Source of the DNA: JACMNW01 sp031406155
Lineage (GTDB): Bacteria > Pseudomonadota > Alphaproteobacteria > Rhodobacterales > Rhodobacteraceae
Assembly: GCA_031406155.1 (NCBI GenBank)
Contig: JANOGW010000080.1
Location: 1-64,000, forward strand
Reading direction: 5' to 3'
DNA: 64,000 nucleotides
A program made the translations under genes and the position numbers. The notes under the pieces were generated by a model that did no database searches, was not told the origin of the DNA, and saw nothing but the letters and a program-made list of their open reading frames with translations. Shown here in pieces: positions 7,969 to 16,714 of the stretch; position 1 is the first letter of the stretch; every line of letters starts with the position of its first letter.

Positions 7969-9897
7969 GTGTCGCTTTGCCAACTCAACCTGCTTGGCAG
8001 TTGGTCCCTGACGGGCCCGGACGGATCCGGTCTGCCTTTGCCGACCCGTAAGGACCGGCAGCTGTTGGCCTATCTGGCGATGCAGGATGGACGGCCCGTC
8101 TCTCGGGAAAAGCTTGCGAATTTGCTCTGGGCCGATCGCGCCGAGGATCAGGCGCGCGACAGTCTTAGACAGTCGCTGGCGGCCCTGCGCAGGGCGTTTC
8201 GGACTATCGGACTTGACGTGCTGACCAGCGACCGCTCCGAGGCCCGCCTGAACCGGTCTCACTTGTCGAACGACGTGGTGACATTTGCCTCTGGATGCAC
8301 CAGTGCGGCGCCTTCGGCAGCGCTGGCCGGGCTCTACCGAGGGCCTTTCCTGGAAGGACTTGAAACGTCGACCCCGGAATTCGAACGGTGGGTTGCGCAG
8401 GAGCGGCAGAGATACTCGGCCATGGCCGAACAACTGGTCTGTACGGCGTCGATATCGGCTCTGCCGCCCGCCGATGTCGAGGTAGCCCTGCAGCTAGGCC
8501 GCAAGTTGCTGGCGCAGGACCCATCGCTGGAACCGATCTATCGCGCCACGATGCGGATATGTCGCCTGCGCGGTGACCGGGTGAATGCGCTCAAGACCTA
8601 CTCGGCCTGCCGCGAGGCGCTGCGCGAGGAGTTGGATGTCGAACCGGATCACGAGACCGAAAAGCTCTATCGTGACATATTGACGGAAGGCCCCGCACGG
8701 CCACACACGCCGGCCGATATCCTGACCGAATCGGCGCCGAGCAAACCATCGATCGCGGTCCTTCCCTTTGCAAATCTGACGGGAAACGACGGCCTGAACT
8801 TCCTTTGTGAAGGCCTTGCCGAGGATGTTTCAACGGGATTAGGGCGGTTCCGATCCCTGCTTGTCATCGACAGATACTCCGCGGCAACGGTCGCCTCAGC
8901 CACCTCCGACACCGTCGAGATCGGCAAGCGGCTCGCCGCGGCGGCGCTGGTGCAGGGCAGCATTCAAGCAGCCGTCTCAGGATTGCGGATCACTGTCCGT
9001 CTCGTTGACAGCGCCAGCCGCGCTCAGACTTGGAGCGATGTTTTTGAGTGCGCTTCCGGCAACATGTCATCGATCCCCGAACAGATCGTCAGTGCGATGA
9101 TCGCCACCGTGCAAAATCGGGCAGAGAACATCGTCACGGATCGCAGCAAGGGCAAGCCATCCATGGTGGCCTATGAATGCACGATGCGCGGCATCCGGCA
9201 TATTCGCGGCTACGCTTCCGACGACAATGACAAAGCGCTGGCCCTGTTCCGCGAAGCCCTGACAGCTGACCCGGGTTATCCGTTGGCGCAGGCCTATCTC
9301 GCCTTTGCCGAGGTGGTGGTCAACAACTATGATTCCGCCCCACACGCTCTGCTGGTCGACTGCAAGTCGCGGATTGATCAGGCCTTGGCCATCGACCCCG
9401 ATGACGGAAGAATCCATTGGCTGCTGGCAAGTGTTCACAGCTATCTGCGCGAATTCGATGACGAGATGCGTAAACTGGAACGCGCACTCGCGTTGAACCC
9501 TAATGACGCCAACTCCAAGGCAAGTTTCGGTTGTGCTATTGCTGTCATTGGCCAGCACGACGAGGGCCTGCACCATATCCGTGAGGCAATGCGTCTGAAC
9601 CCTTTCCATCCGGAATGGTACTGGCTGGAGCTCGGGGCGGCGTTTATGGCGGCGAGGCGCTATGAGGATGCGATTGAGGCCTACAAACACCGCACGCGGC
9701 CGCAGGTTTTTGTGCTGAGCAGAATGGCCATCTGCCTTGCTCACCTCGGACGAATCCCAGAGGCGCAAGAGATGGCCCGGCGGATTCTGGAGCAGAACCC
9801 GTCGTTTCGCATATCAACGTCGCGACGGGGAGGCTGGTCCGATGAGGATACGGCGCATCATCGTGAGGGGATGCGTCTCGCAGGGCTACCCGACTGA
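7969..9897 (+). CDS. SARP/BTAD-type transcriptional activator with TolB-like and TPR domains
   Basis: The protein has about 642 residues. The N-terminal 95 residues form an OmpR-like winged helix (RKDRQLLAYLAMQDGRPVSR, then LWADRAEDQARDSLRQSL). A bacterial transcriptional activator domain follows to about residue 245 (the VNALKTYSACREAL region). A TolB-like module begins near residue 260 (KPSIAVLPFANLTGND), and TPR repeats fill the C-terminus. The tail therefore matches the two cyclases, with DNA binding in place of cAMP synthesis. The start is taken as GTG at 7969 because AGAAGGA lies eight bases upstream; GTG at 7933 is less supported. It is divergent from the small ORF and chaC-like pair, which it may control. 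Confidence 0.85.
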   Translation: MSLCQLNLLGSWSLTGPDGSGLPLPTRKDRQLLAYLAMQDGRPVSREKLANLLWADRAEDQARDSLRQSLAALRRAFRTIGLDVLTSDRSEARLNRSHLSNDVVTFASGCTSAAPSAALAGLYRGPFLEGLETSTPEFERWVAQERQRYSAMAEQLVCTASISALPPADVEVALQLGRKLLAQDPSLEPIYRATMRICRLRGDRVNALKTYSACREALREELDVEPDHETEKLYRDILTEGPARPHTPADILTESAPSKPSIAVLPFANLTGNDGLNFLCEGLAEDVSTGLGRFRSLLVIDRYSAATVASATSDTVEIGKRLAAAALVQGSIQAAVSGLRITVRLVDSASRAQTWSDVFECASGNMSSIPEQIVSAMIATVQNRAENIVTDRSKGKPSMVAYECTMRGIRHIRGYASDDNDKALALFREALTADPGYPLAQAYLAFAEVVVNNYDSAPHALLVDCKSRIDQALAIDPDDGRIHWLLASVHSYLREFDDEMRKLERALALNPNDANSKASFGCAIAVIGQHDEGLHHIREAMRLNPFHPEWYWLELGAAFMAARRYEDAIEAYKHRTRPQVFVLSRMAICLAHLGRIPEAQEMARRILEQNPSFRISTSRRGGWSDEDTAHHREGMRLAGLPD

Positions 9898-9959
9898 CGA
9901 AGTGGTCCCGCCGCTTAGGGCATTTGGTCTGACGCTTTGAGCGGCACAAACGTCACCCG

Positions 9960-10110
9960 ACTGAGTAGCTCACGCTCCCGGATGTAGCCTTTGACAATCG
10001 TGTTCTCGCCCCGCCTCTGGCCATTTCTATGGCAAAGTCAAAGCCGATCCCTCGCGCCGCCGGTGACAAAGCATGCCTTGCTGGAAAACTCGCCGTTAGC
10101 TTGTTCCTGA
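9960..10110 (-). pseudogene. Frameshifted N-terminal stub of a short-chain dehydrogenase
   Basis: On the minus strand one frame reads ACFVTGGAR and the next frame continues GIGFDFAIEMARGG. Joined, they give the Rossmann TGGARGIG motif of SDR enzymes with its following helix. A one-base frameshift falls inside the motif, and no further SDR sequence follows. It is a remnant of about 40 residues between the SARP-type gene and an integrase remnant. The assignment rests on one short motif. Confidence 0.45.
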
Positions 10111-10238
10111 CTGCGGCGCGGCAGACCCGGCTGAAGGGCAGCTCTCGACAGTCTCTTCGAATGCCATGCTGCAAGCGCGCCCGTCAGCTTTCCGCCCTTC
10201 TCGACATTAACGAGGGGATCAGGCTCGCACGTTCTCAG

Positions 10239-10601
10239 TCACCCTGCCACGACCTTCAGCCGCGGCTTCAGCATCTCCCCCACGGCGTTCACCCCAGCCC
10301 GCAACGGCGAGTCGATCAGGTGAGCGTAGCGCTGGGTAGTGCCGATCTGCGTATGACCCAGCAGCCGCCCGATCATTTCCAGCGAGGCGCCACGGGAGAC
10401 CAGCAGGGAAGCGAAGGTGTGGTTCAGGTCACGGATGCATGCATGGAAAACCGGACTGGCAACCTGGTTGCACAGGGGGTCAGGACAAATACTGCGTGCC
10501 AAATTCGTGCGAAAGATTTTGCCGGTCTTTCGAAAATGAGTAAGATCAAAGTTTCGATCCCAGTCCCTCTCGGCACGCAAAGGAAAACTTAAACTGGACA
10601 A
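10239..10601 (-). pseudogene. C-terminal fragment of a tyrosine-family integrase beside tRNA-Ser
   Basis: About 65 residues match phage integrase C-termini: TFASLLVSRGASLEMIGRLL, then GHTQIGTTQRYAHLIDSPLR. The usual HDLR of box II reads RDLN here, so both the catalytic histidine and arginine are lost; the LLGH histidine and the RYAHL tyrosine remain. The first 50 residues of the open frame do not resemble integrase. The fragment lies about 210 bp from the 3' end of tRNA-Ser, the usual integration site for such elements. It is non-functional. Confidence 0.8.
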
Positions 10602-10813
10602 ACCACGCGGTGTAAATATTGAAGCGAAAACAGATACTTATAGCTGTGAACTAAAATTACGCTGTGCTCAGCATCAGAGAGAAATGGCTGGAAGAGAGAC
10701 ATTTGCAACGAATTCGCCGCAGCCGCAGTGCACAGCCCGACGCGTATAACCTTTGCATTACACAAGAAAATTCCGCCCCGCTAAGGCGGAGAGAACAGTT
10801 CCGAAATGGCAAG

Positions 10814-10903
10814 TGGCGGATCGATAGGGATTCGAACCCTAGAGACGGTTCCCCGCCTACACACTTTCCAAGCGTGCGCCTTCGACCACTCGGCCACCGA
10901 TCC
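10814..10903 (-). tRNA. tRNA-Ser (anticodon GGA)
   Basis: The minus strand reads GGATCGGTGGCCGAGTGG at the 5' end, with an anticodon arm CGCTTGGAAAGTG (GGA), a long variable arm typical of serine tRNA (CGGGGAACCG), a T arm TAGGGTTCGAATCCCTA, and an acceptor end TCGATCC followed by discriminator G and encoded CCA. Acceptor pairing closes with a G-U at position 7. It reads UCC and UCU codons. Integrase remnants downstream of its 3' end suggest it served as an attachment site. Confidence 0.96.
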
Positions 10904-10979
10904 GTTGCAAGGTCTTATAGGCACTAAAGGGTCGGTTGCAAGAGCTCTTGCAACCCATGCAGCGGTGAAAAACGGGCAA

Positions 10980-11696
10980 TTACAGCAAGGTCACGCTGAC
11001 ACGGCGGTTCTGGCGGCCCTTCTTTTCGATGCGGCCGATCTCGACCCGGCCGATCTCGCCGGTACGCGCTACATGGGTGCCGCCGCAGGGTTGTAGATCG
11101 ACCTCGTCCGCGCCCTGCCCGATGCGGATCAGGCGGATCTGGCCCTGCCCGGTCGGCGGCATCACCGACAGGGTTTTCACCAGCCCGGGGTTGGCCAGCA
11201 ACTCGGGCTCGCTGATCCAGCTTTCGGTGACAGGAAGGTCGCGCTCGATCAGCGCATTCAGAGCCTCGTCAAGGGCTGCGACATCCTCGATCGGATTGGG
11301 CATGTCGAAATCGAGCCTGCCGCGTTCCGCGCCGATCTGCCCGCCGGTCACCGGCAACGGGATGATGACGGACAGCAGATGCAATGCCGTGTGAATGCGC
11401 ATGTGTCGGTGCCGGCGGTCCCAGTCCAGAACCTGCGTGATCTGTGCGCCGACGGGCGGCATGGCGGCGGGTTCGGCGGGTACCAGCCCGATCAGGCCGC
11501 CTTGCAGCCGGATTGCCGTGGCAACCGCGATCCGTCCGTTGTTCCACTGAATGAAACCAGCATCGCCGGGCTGGCCGCCACCTGTCGGGTAGAACACCGA
11601 TTGATCCGCCACGATCGCGCCTTCATTGGTATGGCCGGTCACCACCGCCTGACACTGGCGAAGATAGGGGTCCTGGCGAAACAGTGGCAGGCTCAT
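10980..11696 (-). CDS. AlaX-type alanyl-tRNA editing protein
   Basis: This 238-residue stand-alone editing domain hydrolyses mischarged Ser- or Gly-tRNA(Ala). The zinc ligands are visible: H102 and H106 in the HTALH motif, and C204 and H208 in CGGTH. The YPTGGGQPGD segment near residue 36 is also characteristic of the AlaX/AlaRS editing fold. Length fits the AlaX-M/L type without a synthetase domain. The start at 11696 overlaps the stop of the mechanosensitive channel gene (ATGA), so it is the last gene of the cysK-mscS-alaX unit. Confidence 0.9.
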   Translation of the reverse strand: MSLPLFRQDPYLRQCQAVVTGHTNEGAIVADQSVFYPTGGGQPGDAGFIQWNNGRIAVATAIRLQGGLIGLVPAEPAAMPPVGAQITQVLDWDRRHRHMRIHTALHLLSVIIPLPVTGGQIGAERGRLDFDMPNPIEDVAALDEALNALIERDLPVTESWISEPELLANPGLVKTLSVMPPTGQGQIRLIRIGQGADEVDLQPCGGTHVARTGEIGRVEIGRIEKKGRQNRRVSVTLL

Positions 11697-14101
11697 TCGG
11701 GTTGGCCTTTCGATACCTGAGCGACAAACCGCGGGTCGTGCCCTGCCTGCTCCGCCGCCGCTTTTTCCGCCGCAAATCTGTGCGTCACCTCGCGCGAGGC
11801 ATGCGCAATGCCGATCCCGGCCACGGCCAGGCGGGCGACGATCTGATGGTTGATCTCGGATCGCACATCGAGTGAGAAATTGACGTCGCGCAGGATGATC
11901 CGTATCTCGAACAGCATCGCGTCTGGCCCGAACCCCATGAAGGCCACGACAGGCGGCGGGTTCAGGATGGCCAGCGGCTGCGCCTCGGCAATCTCGCGCA
12001 AGATACGCTCCACGGCACGGGTGTCACTCTCGAACACCACACCGACCGGCACGATCAGCCGTCCCGTCAGATTGAAGCGCGTCCAGTTCGTGACCCGCCC
12101 CGCCACCAGATCGGTGTTCGGCACGATCACATCGGTGCGATCAAAGGTCTGGATACGCGTCGACCTGACCGAAATCGCCTGCACGATGCCCTGCACATTG
12201 CCAACCTCGATCCAGTCGCCCTGCGAGACCGGGCGTTCAATCAGCAAGATGATGCCAGAGACGAAGTTCGACACGATGTTCTGCAGGCCAAAACCGATGC
12301 CGACCGACAGGGCGCCGGCCACGATGGCAAGGCCCGAAAGATCGATCCCGGCCGAATTGATGGCAATCAGCGCGGCCACGAAGATGCCGATGTACCCGAC
12401 GCCAGCCACGACCGCATTCTGCCCGCCCTGATCAAGGCTGGTCTTTGGCAGGATGGTTGCTTTCAACGCGCCCTGGAAAAGGCGCGTCAGCATGTAGCCC
12501 ACGGCAAAGATCACGGCGAAGACCAGAAAATCTGTCGGCGATATGCGGGTATCGCCTAACTGGAAGCCTTCGCGAAAGCGGGTCCAAAGTTCGGTCAGGT
12601 CTTCGAACCGCGCACCCCAGATCAGGGCGAATACGGGTAGGCTGGCAAGCGTCACCGCGAAACTGACCAGCACCGGCAACAGCGCCGCGCGCCCAGGGTC
12701 TTTTGCCCGGATCAGCAGGGCAAAAAGGTCATCGACCAGTTGCTGCAGCACGAACAGCACCGCAACCAAGGCCAGCGTCAGGCCCGCCGGAAAGATCAGC
12801 GCCGCCCCGGCGGCCACATAGCCCACCGCGGCGAGGGCCGGGCCAAGCACCCCAATGACAACCGCGCCCTGCGCCAGAAGTTGCAAGATGCGCGTGCGGA
12901 ACACCGGCAGGTCTTCGCCGGCACGTTCTGGGGGCTTGTGGCGGCGCAGGATGTGGCCCAATCGCAGCAACAAAAGCCCGCCCAGAACAAGGATGGGAAA
13001 CTGCAAGACCGCCAGCGCTGCCTCGCCCGCAACAATCGGGTCCAGTGCGGCCTCGCGGAAAACCTCCAGCCCCAACGTCAAGCCGAAGGTACCGGCGGCA
13101 AACCTGCCCTTGGCGCGCCGCTCGTCGCTAAGCAGCATGACGGTATCAGGACCGGGCACCGCCGGAAAGGCCTGCCCGCCCAGCCAGACGGCTGCGAATA
13201 AGACAAAGCCGATCTCGGACAGGCTTTGCACGGTGCTTTGACCCAACGGGCCCAGCATGCCCGTCAAGGACAGCGCGGTCACCAGCGCCAGCACACCGGA
13301 CGCAGGAATGATGATCTGCCCCAAAGATGCGATCAGCCCAAGAACCCGCCGCCCCCGCGCCGAGGCGTCAAGTTGAAGGCGCTGTGCGACCTGTTCGATC
13401 AAGGTTCGCCCGCGCCACAAAAGCCCCCCCGCCACGGCCAAAAGCAACAGGATCAGCGGCAAGTTGTCGCCAAGCTGGGTGCGCGCGTCGGCACGGCCCC
13501 ACCGGGTCGCGGTTTCCGACCACAAGCCAACCGCCACCGATGAAACCGCCCGCGCGGCTGCCGGCCAGTTGGCAGGGTTGATCGGGGCCGGCCACAAGCG
13601 CAGCAATTCATCCGCCTGCCGTTCACGCAGGCGAAGATCGATCTCGCGGATCAGACCGTCGGCGCGGCTGTACGCCTCGTCTGCGGCGATACCCGGGGCT
13701 TGCAGGCGGACCAGCTGATCGGACAGTTCGGTGCGCCGGTCAGCAATCTCGGTCGCCTCAACGTTGCCGTCCGCCGGGGCGGGCCCGAGGGCTGCGATCT
13801 GGCTGCGCAGACTGCTGATGCGCGATGAGTTGGCGCTTTGCGCGACCAGAAACGCCTCTCGCCAGTCAACCAGTTGCGCGCGCACCTGTTCCAGCGTCTC
13901 ACCCGGCGCGGCGCGATCCTCGATGGCCGCCTCGGCCCGCAGCGCCATCACTTCCCATGCGGCATAGTCAAGTGTGCTTGGGGCCGCAAGATCGCCGGTG
14001 ACCGCTTCTTCAGTCTGCGCCATTGACATAGTACCGGACCACAGGCCCAGCACCATCGACAAGATCAGCGCCGCTGCGATCCTGCCGAATACGCCTGTCA
14101 T
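11693..14101 (-). CDS. MscS-family mechanosensitive channel with DUF3772 N-terminal region
   Basis: This is an 802-residue inner-membrane channel. It begins with a signal-like segment (MTGVFGRIAAALILSMVLGL), then a helical periplasmic DUF3772-type region to about residue 190, and multiple membrane segments between about 200 and 560. The MscS pore helix and beta domain follow, with GLAIVAGALSVGIGFGLQNI and NFVSGIILLIERPVSQGDWI. The family releases solutes on hypo-osmotic shock. The start at 14101 overlaps the cysK stop by four bases; the longer frame to 14149 lies inside cysK and is rejected. Its own stop overlaps the alaX start. Confidence 0.92.
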   Translation of the reverse strand: MTGVFGRIAAALILSMVLGLWSGTMSMAQTEEAVTGDLAAPSTLDYAAWEVMALRAEAAIEDRAAPGETLEQVRAQLVDWREAFLVAQSANSSRISSLRSQIAALGPAPADGNVEATEIADRRTELSDQLVRLQAPGIAADEAYSRADGLIREIDLRLRERQADELLRLWPAPINPANWPAAARAVSSVAVGLWSETATRWGRADARTQLGDNLPLILLLLAVAGGLLWRGRTLIEQVAQRLQLDASARGRRVLGLIASLGQIIIPASGVLALVTALSLTGMLGPLGQSTVQSLSEIGFVLFAAVWLGGQAFPAVPGPDTVMLLSDERRAKGRFAAGTFGLTLGLEVFREAALDPIVAGEAALAVLQFPILVLGGLLLLRLGHILRRHKPPERAGEDLPVFRTRILQLLAQGAVVIGVLGPALAAVGYVAAGAALIFPAGLTLALVAVLFVLQQLVDDLFALLIRAKDPGRAALLPVLVSFAVTLASLPVFALIWGARFEDLTELWTRFREGFQLGDTRISPTDFLVFAVIFAVGYMLTRLFQGALKATILPKTSLDQGGQNAVVAGVGYIGIFVAALIAINSAGIDLSGLAIVAGALSVGIGFGLQNIVSNFVSGIILLIERPVSQGDWIEVGNVQGIVQAISVRSTRIQTFDRTDVIVPNTDLVAGRVTNWTRFNLTGRLIVPVGVVFESDTRAVERILREIAEAQPLAILNPPPVVAFMGFGPDAMLFEIRIILRDVNFSLDVRSEINHQIVARLAVAGIGIAHASREVTHRFAAEKAAAEQAGHDPRFVAQVSKGQPE

Positions 14102-15132
14102 GCGTCTTCGAACACGGTGGGGATCGCACGCGGGCCACGGTCCAGCCAATCGGGCACCGGCAGGCCCTTTTCCTTCAGGAATGCTGGGTTGTACAACTTG
14201 GATTGATACCGGCTACCGTAATCGCACAGGATGGTCACGATGGTATGCCCGGGCCCCATGTCGCGCGCCATTCGCATGGCACCCGCGATGTTGATGCCGG
14301 TCGATCCGCCCATGCACAGACCCTCGTCGCGCAGCAGATCGAACACGATCGGCAGAGCTTCGGCATCGGGGATGCGATAACTGAAATCCGGGGTGAAGCC
14401 TTCCAGATTGGCCGTGATGCGCCCCTGCCCGATGCCTTCGGTGATCGACGATCCGGGGCTTTCCAGTTTGCCAGTGGTGTAGAAGCTGTGCAGCGCCGCG
14501 CCTTCTGGATCTGCCAGCCCTATCTTGACGCCCTTTGGCCGCAACGCCAGTGCCACGCCGGCCAAGGTGCCCCCCGACCCTACCGCACACACAAAGCCGT
14601 GCACACCCCCATCGGTCTGCGCCCAGATCTCGGGGCCGGTGGTTTCCACATGCGCAAGCCGGTTCGCCACATTGTCGAACTGATTGGCCCAAATCGCGCC
14701 ATTAGGCTCGGTTTTTGCAAGTGCTGCTGCCAGTCGCCCGGAATAGCGCACATAATTGTTCGGATTCTTATAGGGTGCTGCCGGCACCTGCACCAATTCT
14801 GCCCCCGCAAGGCGCAGCATGTCCTTCTTTTCCTGGCTCTGGGTTTCCGGGATGACAATCACCGTGCGAAACCCCAGTGACGCACCGACCAGCGCCAGCC
14901 CGATCCCGGTATTGCCGGCCGTACCCTCGACAATCGTGCCACCCGGCCGCAGTTCACCCTTGGCGATGGCATCCTTGATCATGTAAAGTGCTGCACGGTC
15001 CTTGACCGACTGACCGGGGTTCATGAATTCGCACTTGCCCAGAATTTCGCACCCCGTCAGCGCGCTGGCCTTTTTCAGCCGCATCAGCGGGGTATTTCCG
15101 ATCGTTTCGGCAAGATCGCTGTAGATTTGCAT
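14098..15132 (-). CDS. cysK: Cysteine synthase family protein
   Basis: This 344-residue PLP enzyme of fold type II makes cysteine from O-acetylserine and sulfide. The Schiff-base lysine is K44 in the GQSVKDRAA motif, and the phosphate- and substrate-binding loop is EGTAGNTGIGLA. Length is slightly above the usual 310-330 residues through a C-terminal extension (PDWLDRGPRAIPTVFEDA). It is the first gene of a tightly overlapping operon with mscS and alaX. Related cysK genes have been linked to tellurite tolerance in Rhodobacter, and trgA/trgB lie 6 kb away, but the link here is inference. Confidence 0.9.
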   Translation of the reverse strand: MQIYSDLAETIGNTPLMRLKKASALTGCEILGKCEFMNPGQSVKDRAALYMIKDAIAKGELRPGGTIVEGTAGNTGIGLALVGASLGFRTVIVIPETQSQEKKDMLRLAGAELVQVPAAPYKNPNNYVRYSGRLAAALAKTEPNGAIWANQFDNVANRLAHVETTGPEIWAQTDGGVHGFVCAVGSGGTLAGVALALRPKGVKIGLADPEGAALHSFYTTGKLESPGSSITEGIGQGRITANLEGFTPDFSYRIPDAEALPIVFDLLRDEGLCMGGSTGINIAGAMRMARDMGPGHTIVTILCDYGSRYQSKLYNPAFLKEKGLPVPDWLDRGPRAIPTVFEDA

Positions 15133-15213
15133 GGGCTGGTTCCTTTTGGCGCCTAGCCTACAGGTGTAGGGGCCAAAGCCGCCAAACTCAAGAACCCTGC
15201 CCTGCTTTCGTGT

Positions 15214-16608
15214 TCAGGCGGCGACAAACATCCCGTCCGCTTTCAGCCCGGCATACGACTCGTCAAGCGATTTTCGCGCCCGCGCAATCAGAATATCAAT
15301 CTCGTCCGTGGTGATGACAAGCGGCGGCGAGATGATCATCCGGTCGCCGACATGGCGCATTACCAGATTGTTCGCAAAGCACCGCTCGCGCGTGCGGAAC
15401 CCCACCTTGCCGGCCTCGGATTTGAACTTGGCCCGCGTGGCCTTGTTCGGCGTCAGGGCCAGGGACCCCATCAGGCCCACCAATTTGGTTTCCCCGACCA
15501 TCGGATGATCGGCCAGGCCATGCCATTGTTCGGCCAGATATGGATGCGCGACGTTGCGGACATGTTCAACAATGCCCTCCTCCTGAATGATGCGAAGGTT
15601 TTCCAGCGCCACCGCCGCCGCAACCGGATGCCCGGAGTAAGTATAGCCATGGTTGAAGTCGCCTGACCCTTCAAAGGTATGCGCAATCTCGTCACAGACC
15701 ACGGACCCGCCAATCGGCATATAGCCAGACGACAACCCCTTCGCGATCGTCATGATATGGGGGCGAATGTTGAACGTCTGCGACCCGAACCAGTTGCCGG
15801 TGCGGCCAAACCCGGTAATCACCTCATCCGCGATCAGCAAAATCCCGTACTTATCAACGATGCGCTGAATCTCTGGCCAATAGGTCGATGGCGGAATGAT
15901 CACGCCACCCGCCCCCTGCACCGGTTCGGCGATGAACGCCGCGACGTTTTCGACGCCCAACTCCAGAATTTTCGCCTCAAGTTCCTGCGCGCGCAACAGG
16001 CCAAATGCTTCGGGCGTCATGTCGCCGCCTTCTGCATACCAATGCGGCTGGCCGATATGCACGATGCCGTCGATCAAGCCGCCATGCGCATGAATGTACG
16101 TCATCCCGCCAAGCGAGCCGCCCCCCATGGTCGAACCGTGGTAGCCATTCTTGCGGCTGATGAATACGCGCTTTTCCGGATGCCCCTTGATATCCCAGTA
16201 ACGGCGCACAAGGCGGATATTGGTATCATTCGCCTCCGATCCCGACCCAGCAAAGAACACATGGTTCAAATCACCCGGTGCCAATTCGGCAATCTTCGCT
16301 GCCAGCGCAATCGCGGGCACATGCGTCGTCATGAAGAAGGTGTTGTAATAGCATAGTTCCTTGATCTGGCGCGCGGCCACATCCGCCAGTTCGTCTCGCC
16401 CGTAGCCGATGTTGACGCACCACAGCCCCGCCATGCCATCGATGATCCTGTTGCCATCGCTGTCGGTCAGCCACACGCCCTTGGCCTGCGTCATCACCCG
16501 CGCGCCGCGTGCCGCCAATTCACCATTGTCGGTGAACGGATGCATGTGGTGGGCCGCGTCCAGCGCCTGCAATTCCGCCGTCGGCAGGTGATTGGTGATC
16601 ATGTTCAT
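15214..16608 (-). CDS. Class III aminotransferase (omega-amino acid or polyamine type)
   Basis: This 464-residue PLP enzyme moves the amino group from an omega-amine to pyruvate or 2-oxoglutarate. The PLP-binding aspartate is D261 in LIADEVITGFGRTG, and the Schiff-base lysine is K290 in TIAKGLSSGYMPIG. The phosphate-binding segment is GSGSEANDT near 121. The exact donor (putrescine, beta-alanine, taurine or similar) cannot be read from sequence. The start at 16608 has AGCGAGG six bases upstream; the frame extends to 16668 but would run into the operator region. The gene follows a GntR regulator that probably controls it. Confidence 0.87.
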   Translation of the reverse strand: MNMITNHLPTAELQALDAAHHMHPFTDNGELAARGARVMTQAKGVWLTDSDGNRIIDGMAGLWCVNIGYGRDELADVAARQIKELCYYNTFFMTTHVPAIALAAKIAELAPGDLNHVFFAGSGSEANDTNIRLVRRYWDIKGHPEKRVFISRKNGYHGSTMGGGSLGGMTYIHAHGGLIDGIVHIGQPHWYAEGGDMTPEAFGLLRAQELEAKILELGVENVAAFIAEPVQGAGGVIIPPSTYWPEIQRIVDKYGILLIADEVITGFGRTGNWFGSQTFNIRPHIMTIAKGLSSGYMPIGGSVVCDEIAHTFEGSGDFNHGYTYSGHPVAAAVALENLRIIQEEGIVEHVRNVAHPYLAEQWHGLADHPMVGETKLVGLMGSLALTPNKATRAKFKSEAGKVGFRTRERCFANNLVMRHVGDRMIISPPLVITTDEIDILIARARKSLDESYAGLKADGMFVAA

Positions 16609-16668
16609 GGCGGCCTCGCTGCGATGTTGGCTGAAATGGTCAGGCCTCACCCCAACCTCTCGCGCCAC

Positions 16669-16714
16669 AATATGATCAAATTATCATGAGTTCAAGAAAT
16701 TTGATCAAATTTCT
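16669..16714. promoter_or_regulatory. Paired palindromic operators with core TTTGATCA
   Basis: A perfect 20-bp palindrome, AGAAATTTGATCAAATTTCT, lies at 16695-16714. A second site, AATATGATCAAATT, lies at 16669-16682 and matches the core with one change; the centres are 29 bp apart. They sit between the GntR-family gene, whose stop overlaps the palindrome, and the aminotransferase start. FCD-type GntR proteins bind short palindromes as dimers, so this is the likely operator. Which protein binds is inference. Confidence 0.7.
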
